Assembly: GCA_022414725.1 (NCBI GenBank)
Contig: CM039464.1
Coordinates: forward strand, 19,983,144-20,047,143
Length of the DNA: 64,000 nucleotides
Source of the DNA: Microglena sp. YARC
Taxonomy: Eukaryota > Chlorophyta > Chlorophyceae > Chlamydomonadales > Chlamydomonadaceae
Direction: 5' to 3'
Shown here one piece after another: positions 21,617 to 51,500 of the stretch. Position 1 is the stretch's first letter, and each line of letters opens with the position of its first letter. The notes beneath the pieces were generated by a model, which searched no databases, was not told the origin of the DNA, and saw only the letters and a list, made by a program, of their open reading frames with translations. Both the position numbers and the translations under genes were made by a program.

Positions 21617-21788
21617 CTTTTGTTTCAGTCCCAAGCACTAGCAGATCACCAGCAACATACTTAGGGGATTCCAGCCCTATTTATTTCTCTGCTTTGTCTC
21701 CTTTAGCAGTGCCAACAAATAGTCACAACCAACTGCCTTACTTTCCATGCCTGACTCCAAGACATGCAGGCCGGAGGGGGAATATTAC

Positions 21789-21827
21789 CTTGCTGTCCTC
21801 ACCCACGATGTGGTCGTGGAAGAACCT
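21789..21827 (-). CDS. Candidate 39-base exon, same putative minus-strand gene
   Basis: CTGCAG|AGG acceptor and CAAG|GTAATA donor flank 13 codons, RFFHDHIVGEDSK. The strong splice sites and exact codon multiple make it plausible, but it is too short to identify. Confidence 0.3.
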
Positions 21828-22206
21828 CTGCAGGCATGGGCGCAATCGAACGAACGATTTGGTCATGCAAGCGCGCGTGAAAAAGCAGGGTCGAGCGAAA
21901 CAAGATGATATGAGACACGACCAGACGCGATGAGGGACGAAAAGACGCTCCTCTGGTGCCCGATCAAGCACGCAGCAGCCAAAAGAAAGGAAAGGAACGC
22001 GCAACGGACGCGTTCCTCTTTTTGCTGCATCTCCAGTCACGAGAAAGAAAATAGCCAGCTAGCTCGGCTTTGGTGACTTTCAGAGCTTAAGAAAGGACGA
22101 AAGGAAGAAGATACAAGCGAACGTCTGCGTGGCCTTAATTATCGCACAACGGGAGCACAAGGGTGTCCCAAGAGAGAGCGCTGTGCCGCACGTGACGTAC
22201 TTTCTT

Positions 22207-22266
22207 AATTAACAATTGTACCGGACTTAATTACTGCAGTACAATTGTTAATTGTAATTAAGTCCG
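22207..22266. other. Interleaved inverted repeats (A-B-TGCA-A'-B')
   Basis: AATTAACAATTGTAC (22207-22221) is perfectly complementary to GTACAATTGTTAATT (22239-22253). CGGACTTAATTAC (22222-22234) is perfectly complementary to GTAATTAAGTCCG (22254-22266). The arms interleave and abut, with only TGCA between the pairs. Confidence 0.85.
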
Positions 22267-22480
22267 TTCAGACCCCGGAAAGGTGCATCGGGGGGCACCC
22301 CCCCACGGGGGGGTGATCGGGGGGACAACGGCACGGACAACGGCATCGGGGGGGCAACGGGCGACAACGGGGAAACACCGGGTAACAGGAACACTCGGTA
22401 ACACTCACTTGGGGCTCCCACCTGGGGCTCCCGCCGGGGCTCCCGCCCCCTTGAAGCGGAGGCTCCGCTAATAAATATGC
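22267..22480 (-). repeat. G/C-rich hairpin repeats and dispersed repeat family F (5' part)
   Basis: GGGGGGCACCCCCCCACGGG near 22290 can fold on itself. On the minus strand 22432-22470 reads GGCGGAGCCTCCGCTTCAAG, then GGGGGCGGGAGCCCC, matching 26035-26080 and 34300-34345. Two further GGGAGCCCC units follow. Confidence 0.6.
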
Positions 22481-22636
22481 ACACACGTGCACACAATCGG
22501 ATACTGGGCTATTCGGCCAGCGCCCGATGAGCATATAAGAATAGGACTAGCGTGACTCCCCATCTCACTCTTCCGAGGTTTGAGCCGGAGACCAACTGCA
22601 TAATAACACTATTCTGGTGCGCGTGTGGGGAGCAGG

Positions 22637-22939
22637 GTTGTTCAGGACGCTGCGTCCTGCATCGTAGACGCAACGTCGAAGGGTCTGTTGCGTCCGGGGA
22701 CGCGACGTGGGGAGGGTCTGTTGCGTCGCAGGCGTAGCTTCAGTGGTTTCGTTGCGTTGCAGGACGCAGGCTATGAGTCGGCTATGGGTCGGATACGGGT
22801 CGGATGCGTCCCAGGACGCAGGCTATCCTGGTTCGATTGCGACTCAGGACGCAGGCTATGAAATTGATTGCGTCTGAGGACGCAGGCTGGAAAATTGGAT
22901 GCGTCTCAGGACGCAGAGGTGGGGGTCCTCCTGAACAAC
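22637..22939. mobile_element. MITE-like element, family C, longer copy
   Basis: 11-bp terminal inverted repeats GTTGTTCAGGA. The interior holds about eight copies of (C/G)GGACGCAGGCTAT-like sequence. No coding capacity. Related to 18980-19155. Confidence 0.65.
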
Positions 22940-23660
22940 TGAACCTGGCAAGGAGAGCCATTTTCGCCCTCCTAAACCTGCCCGCTCTTTTTGAACATGT
23001 TCAGTTTTATTTACATGGGTAAACAAAGTTAGTGCTGACAAAAATGCTTGCTTGCTGTAATTTTGCTGGCTTGCTGAAAAATTGCCAATCTACTTATGAG
23101 GATTAGTTGGAAGACCCCTCTAGGATGTTGTGGAGCGGGCTAGTCTTGGGTCAACAATGGCATATTGATGATGGGAAAAAAAGTAATGAAATTGCATATG
23201 ATACATATCGGTATTTATTGCTTAGTGTGAAACAGTTCTTTCACTAGGTTCTGCGTATTGTACGCTTTCTTAGTCGTTCCTAATGTTCGCTCATAATGAT
23301 ATTGTCAATAAAAAACGCATACAATTAGAGTGGTAGTTGCATATGCCCCCCCCCCCCCTGGTGGTCTCGAAATGTCATTTGGAGGTCATATCCTACTAAT
23401 ATATAACGGGTTTTATTAGTTACAGATTCACATCTAAGTTTTCCATTTAACTAGATGTAAAACTAATAAAGACTTAGAAGAAAGTACAAAAATAAATAGA
23501 AAACGTCTAATTCGAGGATTCGAGCAATCGAGGATCTCCATACCCTACTAGTATATAATGGAGGTCAAAACGATAGCAAAAAAACTAAGGAGAGCTGCCC
23601 CCCCCCCCTCTATATTGTACAATATTTTATATTTATCTTTTCACTGTTTCATTCTGCTCC
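22940..23660. other. Gene-free AT-rich stretch
   Basis: C runs at 23346-23359 and 23599-23610. Two related segments (CATATCCTACTAATATATAA and CATACCCTACTAGTATATAA) lie near 23390 and 23540. Nothing else was recognised. Confidence 0.4.
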
Positions 23661-23679
23661 TCTCACTTGCAGGCACCTG

Positions 23680-24354
23680 TTTGTCCTGATGTATTCCCTC
23701 TTTTGTATCGTGCCAGCTCGAATGCAGATCAAGATACGGCTCACTGGAAGCACCGCATTGGAAGAAACGACCTCGCTGTGTTCTTAGTCAGAATCGGGGG
23801 GCTTCGCCCAAATCTGCGAGTGCTCACGTGCTGTGTCACAAGCCCCCCCCCCCCCCGCGCGCGGGCCCGCGTGCCACGACCAATCGAGAACATGCTCCCT
23901 AGCGCTCTCACTTACGCAATCTATTGCCGTTTGCCCACGCATCCGCAACTCACTTCCTCAACCATTCTCGCACTCCCAAACGCTGCCGAATAAACTCTGC
24001 CTGTTTGCCACTCGCCTACTGTGGACTAAGCGAGCATGCCTAGCATGCAACTCTAGGAGCAAGGGTAAGACAGGGTTGGAGAACTGGGGGGGAGTTTTCT
24101 GAATAATAGGTAGCTTGGAAGTGTTGGTGGTGGTATATGGGGTGATGAAGAAGTGAAGATAACAGAGGTGGGTGTACAGTGTGGCATGGACACACATTTG
24201 AAGGGGTTCAGGGAGGACATAAGGGCATGTGGGCTGGAAGTGTGTGTGATGGTGCATGGGGCGATGAAAGTGGTGGGTGATGAGAGGACACAAGGGCATG
24301 TGGGTGGACACAATTCCAGATGTAACATTTATTTATGTGTTTATTTGCGTGCAG
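23680..24354 (+). promoter_or_regulatory. Possible promoter and 5' leader of the hydrolase-fusion gene
   Basis: 23680-24060 is locally rich in CpG (CGCGCGCGGGCCCGCGTG and nearby) compared with its flanks. A donor-like AGCAAGG|GTAAGA is at 24064 and an acceptor TTTGCGTGCAG is at 24354, which could bound a leader intron. No TATA box was assigned. This is inference from position and composition. Confidence 0.3.
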
Positions 24355-24564
24355 GATAGCCATGTGCCGGTGATTTGGAGCCGTTCCTGAGTGGACTTGT
24401 GCTTTGGGCTCGGCCTTTATATCAACCCTAGTTGAAAGTTGAGAATATATCAATCACAGTTTGAACAAGCAACAGCAGCCCAAGCTTGTGTGTTGCTTTC
24501 AAGGTCAACTATTGTGTTGTGGTGGTAGCTGTCAACGCCAGCCTTGCTTGCGTGTTGGCATCAC

Positions 24565-41936
<17,372 letters not shown>

Positions 41937-42635
41937 TCCACTGGCGCTGGTGCTGGTGCGGATGTGGATACAGATGTGACGTGGGTGCTCGTGCGCCGGG
42001 AAGTGGCGAGCAGGAGGTGAGGAGACTGGCCCAGATGCGGGGGGCAGGCCCAGATGGTGAGGAGTAGGCCCGGAATGGTGAGAGAAAAGGCGAGCCAGAA
42101 TGGGAGGCAGACCCAGATGGTGTGGAGGCAGGCCCGGATGGTGAGAAGAGCCAGATGGCGGTGAGGCAGGCCCAGATGGTGAGGAGGCAGCCCAGGACCG
42201 AAGATGTGTTGACCCCTGAGGAGATTGAAAGCTGCTCGGAATAAGCAGGAAGGAGCGTAGGCTGGAGGATCTAATTTGGGCAGGAGCAGCGGCGGATGTG
42301 CTGCGGTCGGAACTTGGGCAAATTGAAATGAAAATTATTACATCCGTTTATACAGTACTCACGACGTGATGTTAATGGACACCACAAGCGTTAAGCCGGA
42401 GCTAACTATAGTACCGTAACTTGGTCCGACTTATAATTCATAGTTGTCATCAGACCGTAGACCACACACCACCACACCACAACCACACCACACCACACCA
42501 CACCACTTAAATGGAGGAGCAGCGGCGGATTGTTTAACTTGAGTGGGTAACTTGGGCAAACTTTAATTCTAATTATAGTTGGTCATCAGACCCTAGACAC
42601 AAACCACACCCACCGCACTACCCACCGCTCTTGGA
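41937..42635 (+). pseudogene. Frame-broken continuation of the coding region, with edge repeats
   Basis: GATGGTGAGGAGGCAGGCCC repeats (42030-42200) resemble the acidic repeats upstream. Then EDVLTPEEIE (frame 1) and RRLEDLIWAGAAADVLRSE (another frame, 42255-42315) look coding but need indels to join. GGAGCAGCGGCGGAT recurs at 42283, 42515 and 42635, again suggesting copies of an exon end. This probably reflects sequence error plus repeat growth, not true gene death. Confidence 0.45.
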
Positions 42636-43015
42636 AGGAGCAGTGGCCAGATTGCTCGGCGTGGTAACTTGGGCAACTTGGGTAAGTTGGGCAATTGTGG
42701 GTAAGTTGGCAGATTTGGGTAACTTGGGTACTTGAACTTTTGGTACTCGGGTACCTTGCGGCGATTTTGGCAACTTGGGTAACTTGGCCACTTGCAGCAA
42801 TTTGTGGAACTTTGTAACTTGGTAACTTGGGCAAATTTGCAACTTCAGGTAACTTGATCAATTTGGGGACTTGGGAGCTTGGGCAATTTTTGACAATTTT
42901 GGCAATTTAGGAACTAGGGAATTTAGGTGACTTGAAGTGGCTTGGCAATTTGCCAATTTTAGGCAAACTTGGATAATTTGAAGCAATTTGGGAACGGCAG
43001 AACTTGGAATTTATT
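42636..43015. repeat. ~13-bp minisatellite GGTAACTTGGGCA
   Basis: Irregular units of GTAACTTGGGCAA, GGTAAGTTGGGCAATT and TTTGGCAACTT. This string forms the exon-end plus donor part of the satellite unit that follows, so it may be its seed. Confidence 0.75.
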
Positions 43016-46000
43016 GCAACTTGGGTAACTCCGGCTTTTTCTTCTTCTTCTTTCAATGTTTCATGGAAAACATCGCTATATGAGCCAGATTCATTTTTAA
43101 ATGGCTTATCAGCAACTCAGGCTGCTCGCCATTCTTCCACGCTGGGCAATTTGAGCAAACTGGGTAACTTGGGCATTCTTCTTCTTCTTCTTTTTTCCAT
43201 CATGTTTCAGGAAACATCGCCTAGCTAGCCAGATTGCATTGTTAAATGGCTTAATCAGCCCAACTAAGGGCTGCTCGCCATACTTCCACCTGGGCCCCAA
43301 TTAAACAACCTGGGGTTAACTTGGGCATTCTTCTTCTCTTCTTCTTTTCCCAGTGTTTTAGGATAACATCGCTTACAATGACGCCAGATTGCATTGTTAA
43401 AATGGCTTATTCAGGCCAACTCAGGGCTGCTCCATCTTCCACCTGGCAATTGAGAACAAACTTGGTAACTTGGCATTTCTTCTTCTTCTTCTTCTTTCCA
43501 GTGTTTTAGGGAAAACATCGCTACATGACCAGATTTGCATGTTAAATGGCGTTATTCAGCCAAAACTCAGGGCTGCTCGCCATCTTCCACCTGGCAATTT
43601 AACAACCTTGGTAACTGGGCATTCTTCTTCTTCTTCTTTCTTGTTTTCCAGTGTTTTAAGATAACATCCGCGCTAACGATGAGCCAGATTCGCATTGTTA
43701 AAATGCTATCAGCCAAACTCAGGCTGCTCGCCATCTTCCGACCTGCGCAATTTGAGCAACTTGGCTAACTTGGCCATCTCTTCTCTTCTTCTTTTTTCCA
43801 GTTTTGTAGGAAACCATCGCTACATGAGCCAGATTGCATTGTTAAATGCTCTATCAAAAGCCAACCTCAGCTGCTCGCCATCTTCCACCTGGGCAATTTG
43901 AACCAACTTGGTAACTTGGGCATCTTCTCTTCTTCTTTTCCAGTTGTTTTAGGATTAACATCCGCGACATGAGCCAATGCATTGTTAAATGGCTTATTCA
44001 GCCAACTCAGGGCTGCTCGCCATCTCCACCTAGGCAATTTGAGCAACTGGTAACGTTGCGCATTCTTCTTTCTTCTTCTTTTTTCCGAGTGTGCTTAGGG
44101 ATAAACATCGCTACATGAGCCAGATTGCATTGTTAATGGGCTTATCAGCAACTCAGGCCTCTCGCCATCTTCTACCTGGGCCAAATTTTAACAACTTGGT
44201 AACTCTGCGCCATTCTCTCTTCTTCTTTTTTCCAGTGTTTTAGGATAACATCGCTTACATGAGAACAGATTGCCATGTTAAATGGCTTATCAGCCAAGCT
44301 CAGGCTGCCGCCATCTTCCACCTAGGCAATTTGAGCACACTTGGGTAAACTTGAGGGATTCTTCTTCTTCTCTTTATTTCCAGTGTTTTAGGAAACATCC
44401 TACATGAGCCAGATTGCTTGTTAAATGCTTATCAGCCAACCAGCTGCTCGCCATTCTTCTACCTGGGCAATTTATACAACTTGGGTAACTTGGGCATTCT
44501 TCTTCTTCTTTCTTTTTTCCATGTTTTTAGGAAACATCGCTACCATCGAGACAGATACATTGTTAAATGGCTTATCAGCCAACTCAGGCTGCTCGCCATC
44601 TTCCACCTAGCGCAATTTGAGCAACTTGGTAACTTGCGGCATTCTTCTTCTTCTTCTTTTTTCCAGTTTTTAGGGAAAACATCGCTTACATGAGCCAATT
44701 GCCATTGTTAAATGCTTATCAGCCCAAACTCAGGCTGCTCCCATCTTCCCTGGCAATTTAATACAAACTTGGGTAACTGGGCATTCTTCTTCTTCTTCTT
44801 TTCCAGTGTTTAGAGATCAACATCGCTACATGAGCCCATGATTTGCATGTTAAAATGCTTATCCAGCCAAAAACCCCTCCCAGGGGGCTTTTTCTCCCGG
44901 GGGGGGCCCAATTTTTCTTTCCACCTTAGGCAATTTGAGGCAACTTTGGGTAACTTGGCGCATTCTTCTTCTTACTTCCTTTTTTCCCAGTGTTTAAGGG
45001 AAACATCGCTACATGAGCCATGATTGCATTGTTAAAATGGCTTATCAGCCAACTCAGGCTGTCGCCATCTTCTACCTGGCAATTTTAACAACTTGGGTAA
45101 CTTTGGGCATTCTTCTTTCTTCTTCTTTTTTCCACAGTGTTTAGGAACCATCCGCACAATGAAGCCAGATTTGCAAATTGTTAAATGGCTTAAATCAGCC
45201 CAACTCAGGGGCTGCTCGCCCATCTTTCCAACCTAAAGGCCAATCTGAGCAACTTGGTAACTTGGCATTCTTCTTCCTCTTTCTTTTTCCAGTGTTTTAG
45301 GGAAACATCCGCTACATGGAGCCAGATTGCATGTTAAATGGCTTATCAGCCAAGCTCAGGGCTGCTCCCATCTTCCACCTGGGCAATTTGAGCAACTTTG
45401 CGGTAACTTGGGCATTCTTCTTCTTCTTCTTCTTTTTTCCAGTGTTTTAGACTAAACATCGCTACATGAGCCAGATTGCATTGCTTTAAATGTTATCAGC
45501 AAACTCAGGGCTCTCGCCATCTTTCACCTGGGCAATTGAGCAACTTGGGTAACTTGGGCATTCTATCTATTTCTCTTCTTTTTTCCCAGTGTTCAGGAAA
45601 CAGCGCTACATGCAGCCAGATGCATTGTTAAATGCTATCAGCCAACTCAGGGCTGCTCGCCATCTCTCCACCTGGGCAATTTGGTAACAACTTGGTTAAC
45701 TTGGCCATCTCTCTTCTTCTTCTTTTTTCCAGTGTTTTAGAATAACATCCGCTACATAGCCAGATTGCATATGTATGGCTTATCAGCCAACTCAGGGCTG
45801 CTCGCCATCTTCCACCTGGGCAATTGAGCAACTGGAACTTTGGGCTATTCTTCTTCTTCTTCTTTTTTCCAAGTGTTTAGGGAAACATCGCTTACATGAA
45901 GCCAGATTGGCATTGTTAAATGCTTAATCAGCCAACTCAGGCTGCTCGCCATCTTTCCACCTGCGGCAAATTTGAAACAACGTGTAACTTGGGCTTCTTC

Positions 46001-47547
46001 TTCTTCTCTCTTTTTTCCAGTTTTAGGAGAACATCCTCATAGACCAGAATGCATTGTTTAAATGGCCTTATCAGCCAAAACTCAGGCTGCCCGCTCCGCC
46101 ACATCCTTCCACCTTCGGCAATTTGAAAGCAAACTTGTGATAACTTGGCATTCTTCTTCTCTCTTTTTTCCAGTGTTTATAGGGAAACTCGCTAACATGA
46201 GCCAGATTGCATTAAATGCTTATCAGCCAACTCAGGGCTGCTCGCATCTCCACCTGGGAAATGTTGAACAAACTTGGGTTAACTGGCATCTTCTTCTTCT
46301 TCTTTTTCCAGTGTTAGGATAACATCGCCTACATGAGCAGATGCATTGTTAAAGGCTTCACAGCCCAACTCAGGCGCTCGCCATCTGGTGCCACCTAGGC
46401 AATTTGAGGCACGTTGGGTAACTTGGGCATATCTTCTTCTCATCTTTTTTCCACGTTTTTTTTAGGGGAAACATCGCTACATGAGCCAGATTGTGGCAGT
46501 TTGTGTAAATGGGGCGCTGTAGTGCAGGGCCAAGGCTCAGCGTGGCTCGGCCATCTGTGCCACGCTGGGCCAATTTGGAACAACTTGGTAACTTGGTGGG
46601 CATCTCTTCTTCTTGCTTCTTTTCATGTTTTAGGCGATAACATCTGTAGGCATGAGCCAATTGCCTATTGTTAAGATGGCTTATCAGCACAACCTTCGAG
46701 GCTGCCGTCGCCATCTTCCCACCTGGCAATTTGAGCAACTTGCGGTAACTTCGGCATTCTTCTTTCTTCTTCTTTTTCAGTGTTTTTAGGAAACATCGCT
46801 ACATGAAGCCACATTGCATGTTAAATGCTTATCAGCCAACTCAGGGGCTGCTCGCCACTTCCCACCTGGGCCAATTTGAAACAAACTTGGCGTAACGTTT
46901 GGCCATTCTTCTCTCTTCTTTTTTCCAGTGTTTAGTATAACATCGCTAATGAGCCAGATTGCATTTAATGCTATCACCAACTCAGGGCTGGCTCGCCATC
47001 TCTCCACCTAGGCAATTTGAGCAACTATGTAACTTCGGCATGCTTCTTCTTCTCTTTTTCCACTGTTTTAGGAAACATCGCCTACATGGAGCCAGATTGC
47101 ATTGTTAAATGCCTTATGCAGCCAACTCAGGTGCTCGCAATCTTCTACCTGGCAATTATACAACGTTGGTAACTTGGCATTCTTCTTCTTCTCTGTTTCC
47201 TGTTTTAAGGATAACAAATCGCTACATGAGCCATGATGCCATGTTAAAATGGCTTATTCAGCCAACTCAGGCTGGCTCGGCCATTCTTCCGACCTAGTCA
47301 ATTTGAGCAACTTGGTCGTATATCCTATCTCCTCTCTCCAGGTTGTTAGGAAACTATCGCTACATGAGCCAGATGCATTGTTAAGCTTATCAGCCAACTC
47401 AGGTGGCTGCTCGCCATCTTCCCACCTGGGCAATTGAGCAACTGGTAACTTGGGCTTCTTCTCTTTCTCTCTTTTTTCCCGAGGTATAGAAATCCGCTAC
47501 ATGAGCCAGTATTGCATTGTTTAAATGCTGAGTCTGCTCGTGTTTGT
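43016..47547. repeat. ~146-bp satellite, error-rich left block
   Basis: About 30 units of the satellite described for 48548-60370, with frequent single-base insertions and deletions relative to the consensus. Confidence 0.9.
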
Positions 47548-48547
47548 NNNNNNNNNNNNNNNNNNNNNNNNNNNNNNNNNNNNNNNNNNNNNNNNNNNNN
47601 NNNNNNNNNNNNNNNNNNNNNNNNNNNNNNNNNNNNNNNNNNNNNNNNNNNNNNNNNNNNNNNNNNNNNNNNNNNNNNNNNNNNNNNNNNNNNNNNNNNN
47701 NNNNNNNNNNNNNNNNNNNNNNNNNNNNNNNNNNNNNNNNNNNNNNNNNNNNNNNNNNNNNNNNNNNNNNNNNNNNNNNNNNNNNNNNNNNNNNNNNNNN
47801 NNNNNNNNNNNNNNNNNNNNNNNNNNNNNNNNNNNNNNNNNNNNNNNNNNNNNNNNNNNNNNNNNNNNNNNNNNNNNNNNNNNNNNNNNNNNNNNNNNNN
47901 NNNNNNNNNNNNNNNNNNNNNNNNNNNNNNNNNNNNNNNNNNNNNNNNNNNNNNNNNNNNNNNNNNNNNNNNNNNNNNNNNNNNNNNNNNNNNNNNNNNN
48001 NNNNNNNNNNNNNNNNNNNNNNNNNNNNNNNNNNNNNNNNNNNNNNNNNNNNNNNNNNNNNNNNNNNNNNNNNNNNNNNNNNNNNNNNNNNNNNNNNNNN
48101 NNNNNNNNNNNNNNNNNNNNNNNNNNNNNNNNNNNNNNNNNNNNNNNNNNNNNNNNNNNNNNNNNNNNNNNNNNNNNNNNNNNNNNNNNNNNNNNNNNNN
48201 NNNNNNNNNNNNNNNNNNNNNNNNNNNNNNNNNNNNNNNNNNNNNNNNNNNNNNNNNNNNNNNNNNNNNNNNNNNNNNNNNNNNNNNNNNNNNNNNNNNN
48301 NNNNNNNNNNNNNNNNNNNNNNNNNNNNNNNNNNNNNNNNNNNNNNNNNNNNNNNNNNNNNNNNNNNNNNNNNNNNNNNNNNNNNNNNNNNNNNNNNNNN
48401 NNNNNNNNNNNNNNNNNNNNNNNNNNNNNNNNNNNNNNNNNNNNNNNNNNNNNNNNNNNNNNNNNNNNNNNNNNNNNNNNNNNNNNNNNNNNNNNNNNNN
48501 NNNNNNNNNNNNNNNNNNNNNNNNNNNNNNNNNNNNNNNNNNNNNNN
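47548..48547. other. Assembly gap, exactly 1000 N
   Basis: A round-number scaffold gap inside the satellite. The true length is unknown. Confidence 0.99.
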
Positions 48548-51500
48548 TTATAATTCCAAGTGTTATTAGAGGAACAATACGCTAAACTTGAGACCAGATA
48601 TTGCAATTGTTAAATGGTTATTCCAAGCCAACCATCAAGAGGCATGCTCGCACATTCCCTGGCGCAATCATTAGAAAAACTATTGGGAATAACTTTCGCA
48701 GACAGCATTCTTAATATATTTCAATTACAGTAATTTATCTTTCCCAAGTGTTATAGGAAACAATCGTATAATGCAGCCAGATTGAACTTGATTAACAATG
48801 GACTATAGACCCAACTAGGGCTGCTCGCATCTATACATCAGCGATTTGAGCAACTTGGGTCAACTTGGCGCACTCCCCTAAAACCTTTACATTATTATAA
48901 AACACTTTCCTTCTTATCCCTTTCAATAATACCCGTTGGGGGCAGCTAACTTTCTTATAATTATTTTAAAAGGGGGACACAAAAAAACCCAGACCTTTAA
49001 ACACCATACGACGAAAACCAGAATATGCATTGTAAATGGTTATAGAACCAACCAGGGACTGGTCGCCAATTCACTGGGCAAATTAGCACAAACTGGGATA
49101 ACTTCGGGCATTCCATTCAATTACATCTCTCAACTTCTCTTTTTTTAAAGGGATGTCTTATCGGATAAAATCGCTCACATAGAGCAGATTGGCACCTGTT
49201 AATGCTTATACACAACTCAGGGCTGCTCGCCCAATCCAATTCACACCTGCCGCGCACACTTTGAGCAACTTGGGTAATTGGAGATCCCATCCCTTCTTCC
49301 TTCCTTCTTTTAATATCACAGTGTTATAGGAAAACATCGCCTAAAGAACATCACCATGAAGCAGATTGAAACAACTTCCGTAAAAATGGATAATCAAGCC
49401 CAAAACTCAGGGCGGCTGCCTCCGCCATCATTCACACTGCGGCCAATTTGAACAACTCTGGGTAAACTTCGGGCATCCCCTTCTTCTCTTCTCTCTCTCT
49501 CTTCAAGTGTATTTAAGGATAAATACGCTTACATGAGCAGAATTGTCATATCGCTTCAAATGAGCTTAAACTATCAGCCAAATCAGGGTGCTCGCCCAAT
49601 CTTCACCTCGGCAATTCTGAACAACTATACGGGTAACTTCTGGCATACATCTTCTTCTTCATTCATATTATCTCCAGTGTTTTGGATACATCGCTCCACC
49701 ACTAGAGCCCAATTTGCTGCTATATACATGGCCTTATCAGCCAAACATAAAGCGAAGAAAAATGCTCAAAGCAATCATTCCCACTGGCAATATTGAGCAA
49801 AACCTTGGGTAATTGGGCAATCGTCTATCATCTACTCTTCTCTTTTCCACGCTAGATTTATAAGGAAACTGCTACACCATGAGCAGATACTGAATTGTTA
49901 AAATGGCTCTAACCTCAGCAAAGCTACAGGGAATGCTCGCATACTTCCACCTGGGCAATTTGAGCAACCCTGGGTAACATTGGCATTCTCTTCACTCTTC
50001 TTCATTTTTTCCAGGTGTTTTAGGAAAACATACGCTACAATGAGCCAGATTGCATTGTATAAACATGGCTAATCAGCCACTCAGAGCTGAATAGCCATCT
50101 TCCCTAGGCAATTTGAGCAACTTAGGGTAACCTGGCATCATCTTCATTCTTCTTCTTTTTTCAAGTGTTTTAGGGAAACATCGCTACATGAGCCAGAATT
50201 GCAATTGTTAAATGGATTATAGCCACTCAGAGGCTGCTACGCCATAACTTCCCCCTTGGGTCATATTGAACAAATTGGGTAACTTGGGCTTCTTCTTCTT
50301 CTATACATTCTTTTTTCCAGTGTATTTAGGATAAAATGCTACATGAGCAGATTGCATTGTTAAATGGCTTTATAGCACTCAGGGTGTCGCCATCTTTACC
50401 ACCTGGGAATATTTGAACAACTTGGGTAACTTGGGACATTCTTTTCTTCATTCTTCTTTTTACAGTGTCTTAGGAAAACATCGGCTAACATGGCAGATTG
50501 GCATTGTCTAAAATGGCTTATCAGCCAACTCAGGGTGCTCGCCATCTTCCACATAGGCAATTTGAGAACTTGGGTCTGAGGCATTCTTCTTCTTTTCTTT
50601 TATATTCCAGTGTTTTAGGGAACCTCGCTACAACATGAGCCAGATTGCATTATGTTCTAAATGGCTATATCAGCCACTCAGGGCTGCTGCATTCCCTTGG
50701 CATTTAGACAACTTGGGTAACTTGGGCATTCTTCTTCTTCATCTTATTCTTTTTTCCAGTGATTTTCAGGATAACAATGCTACAACTGAGCCCCAGCTTG
50801 CATTTGTTAATGGCTTATCAGCCAACTCAGTGAATGCATCGCATCTATCACTGGGCAATTTGAGCAAACTTGGGATAAACTTGGCATTCTAATCTTCTTC
50901 TTTTTTTCAGTGTTTTAGGGAACACGCTACATGAGCAGATTGCATTAGTTAATGGCTTATCAGCCACTCAGGGCTGGTCGCACATCTTCACCTGGGCAAT
51001 TTGAACAATGGGGTAACTTGGCATATCTTTCTTCTTCTTCTTTTTTCCAGTGTGTTTAGGCTAAATCGTAACATGGCCAGAATTAGACAATATGTTTAAA
51101 TGGTTATTCAGCCACTCAGGAGCTACAATCCTATTCAACTGAGCCAATCCCTTTGAACAAAACTGTAACTTGGGCATCCTCTTCTTCTTTCTTCTTTATT
51201 TCCAGTGTTTTTAGGGAATCCTACATGAGACCAGATTGCAAAAATGGCTTATAGGCCCACTCAGGGCATGCTCGCCAAATACTCCACCTGGAGCAATATT
51301 GAACAACTTGGGTTCACTTTGGCATTCTTCTTCTTTCTCTCATATAGATTCCAGATGTTTTAGAATAACAATCGCTACATGAGCCAGATTGCATTGTTAA
51401 CTGGCTTATCAGCAACTCAAGGGGTGCTCGCCTCTTAACACCTAAGGACAATTTATTGCGCAATTGGGATAACTTGGGGCATAATCAACTTCTATTTTTC

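Noticed and set aside
23667..23993. Protein-coding gene in the CpG-rich stretch
   Set aside because: Both frames are low-similarity and run through C homopolymers. Position suggests a promoter or leader.
47548..48547. Long open frames across the N run
   Set aside because: They consist of unknown bases.
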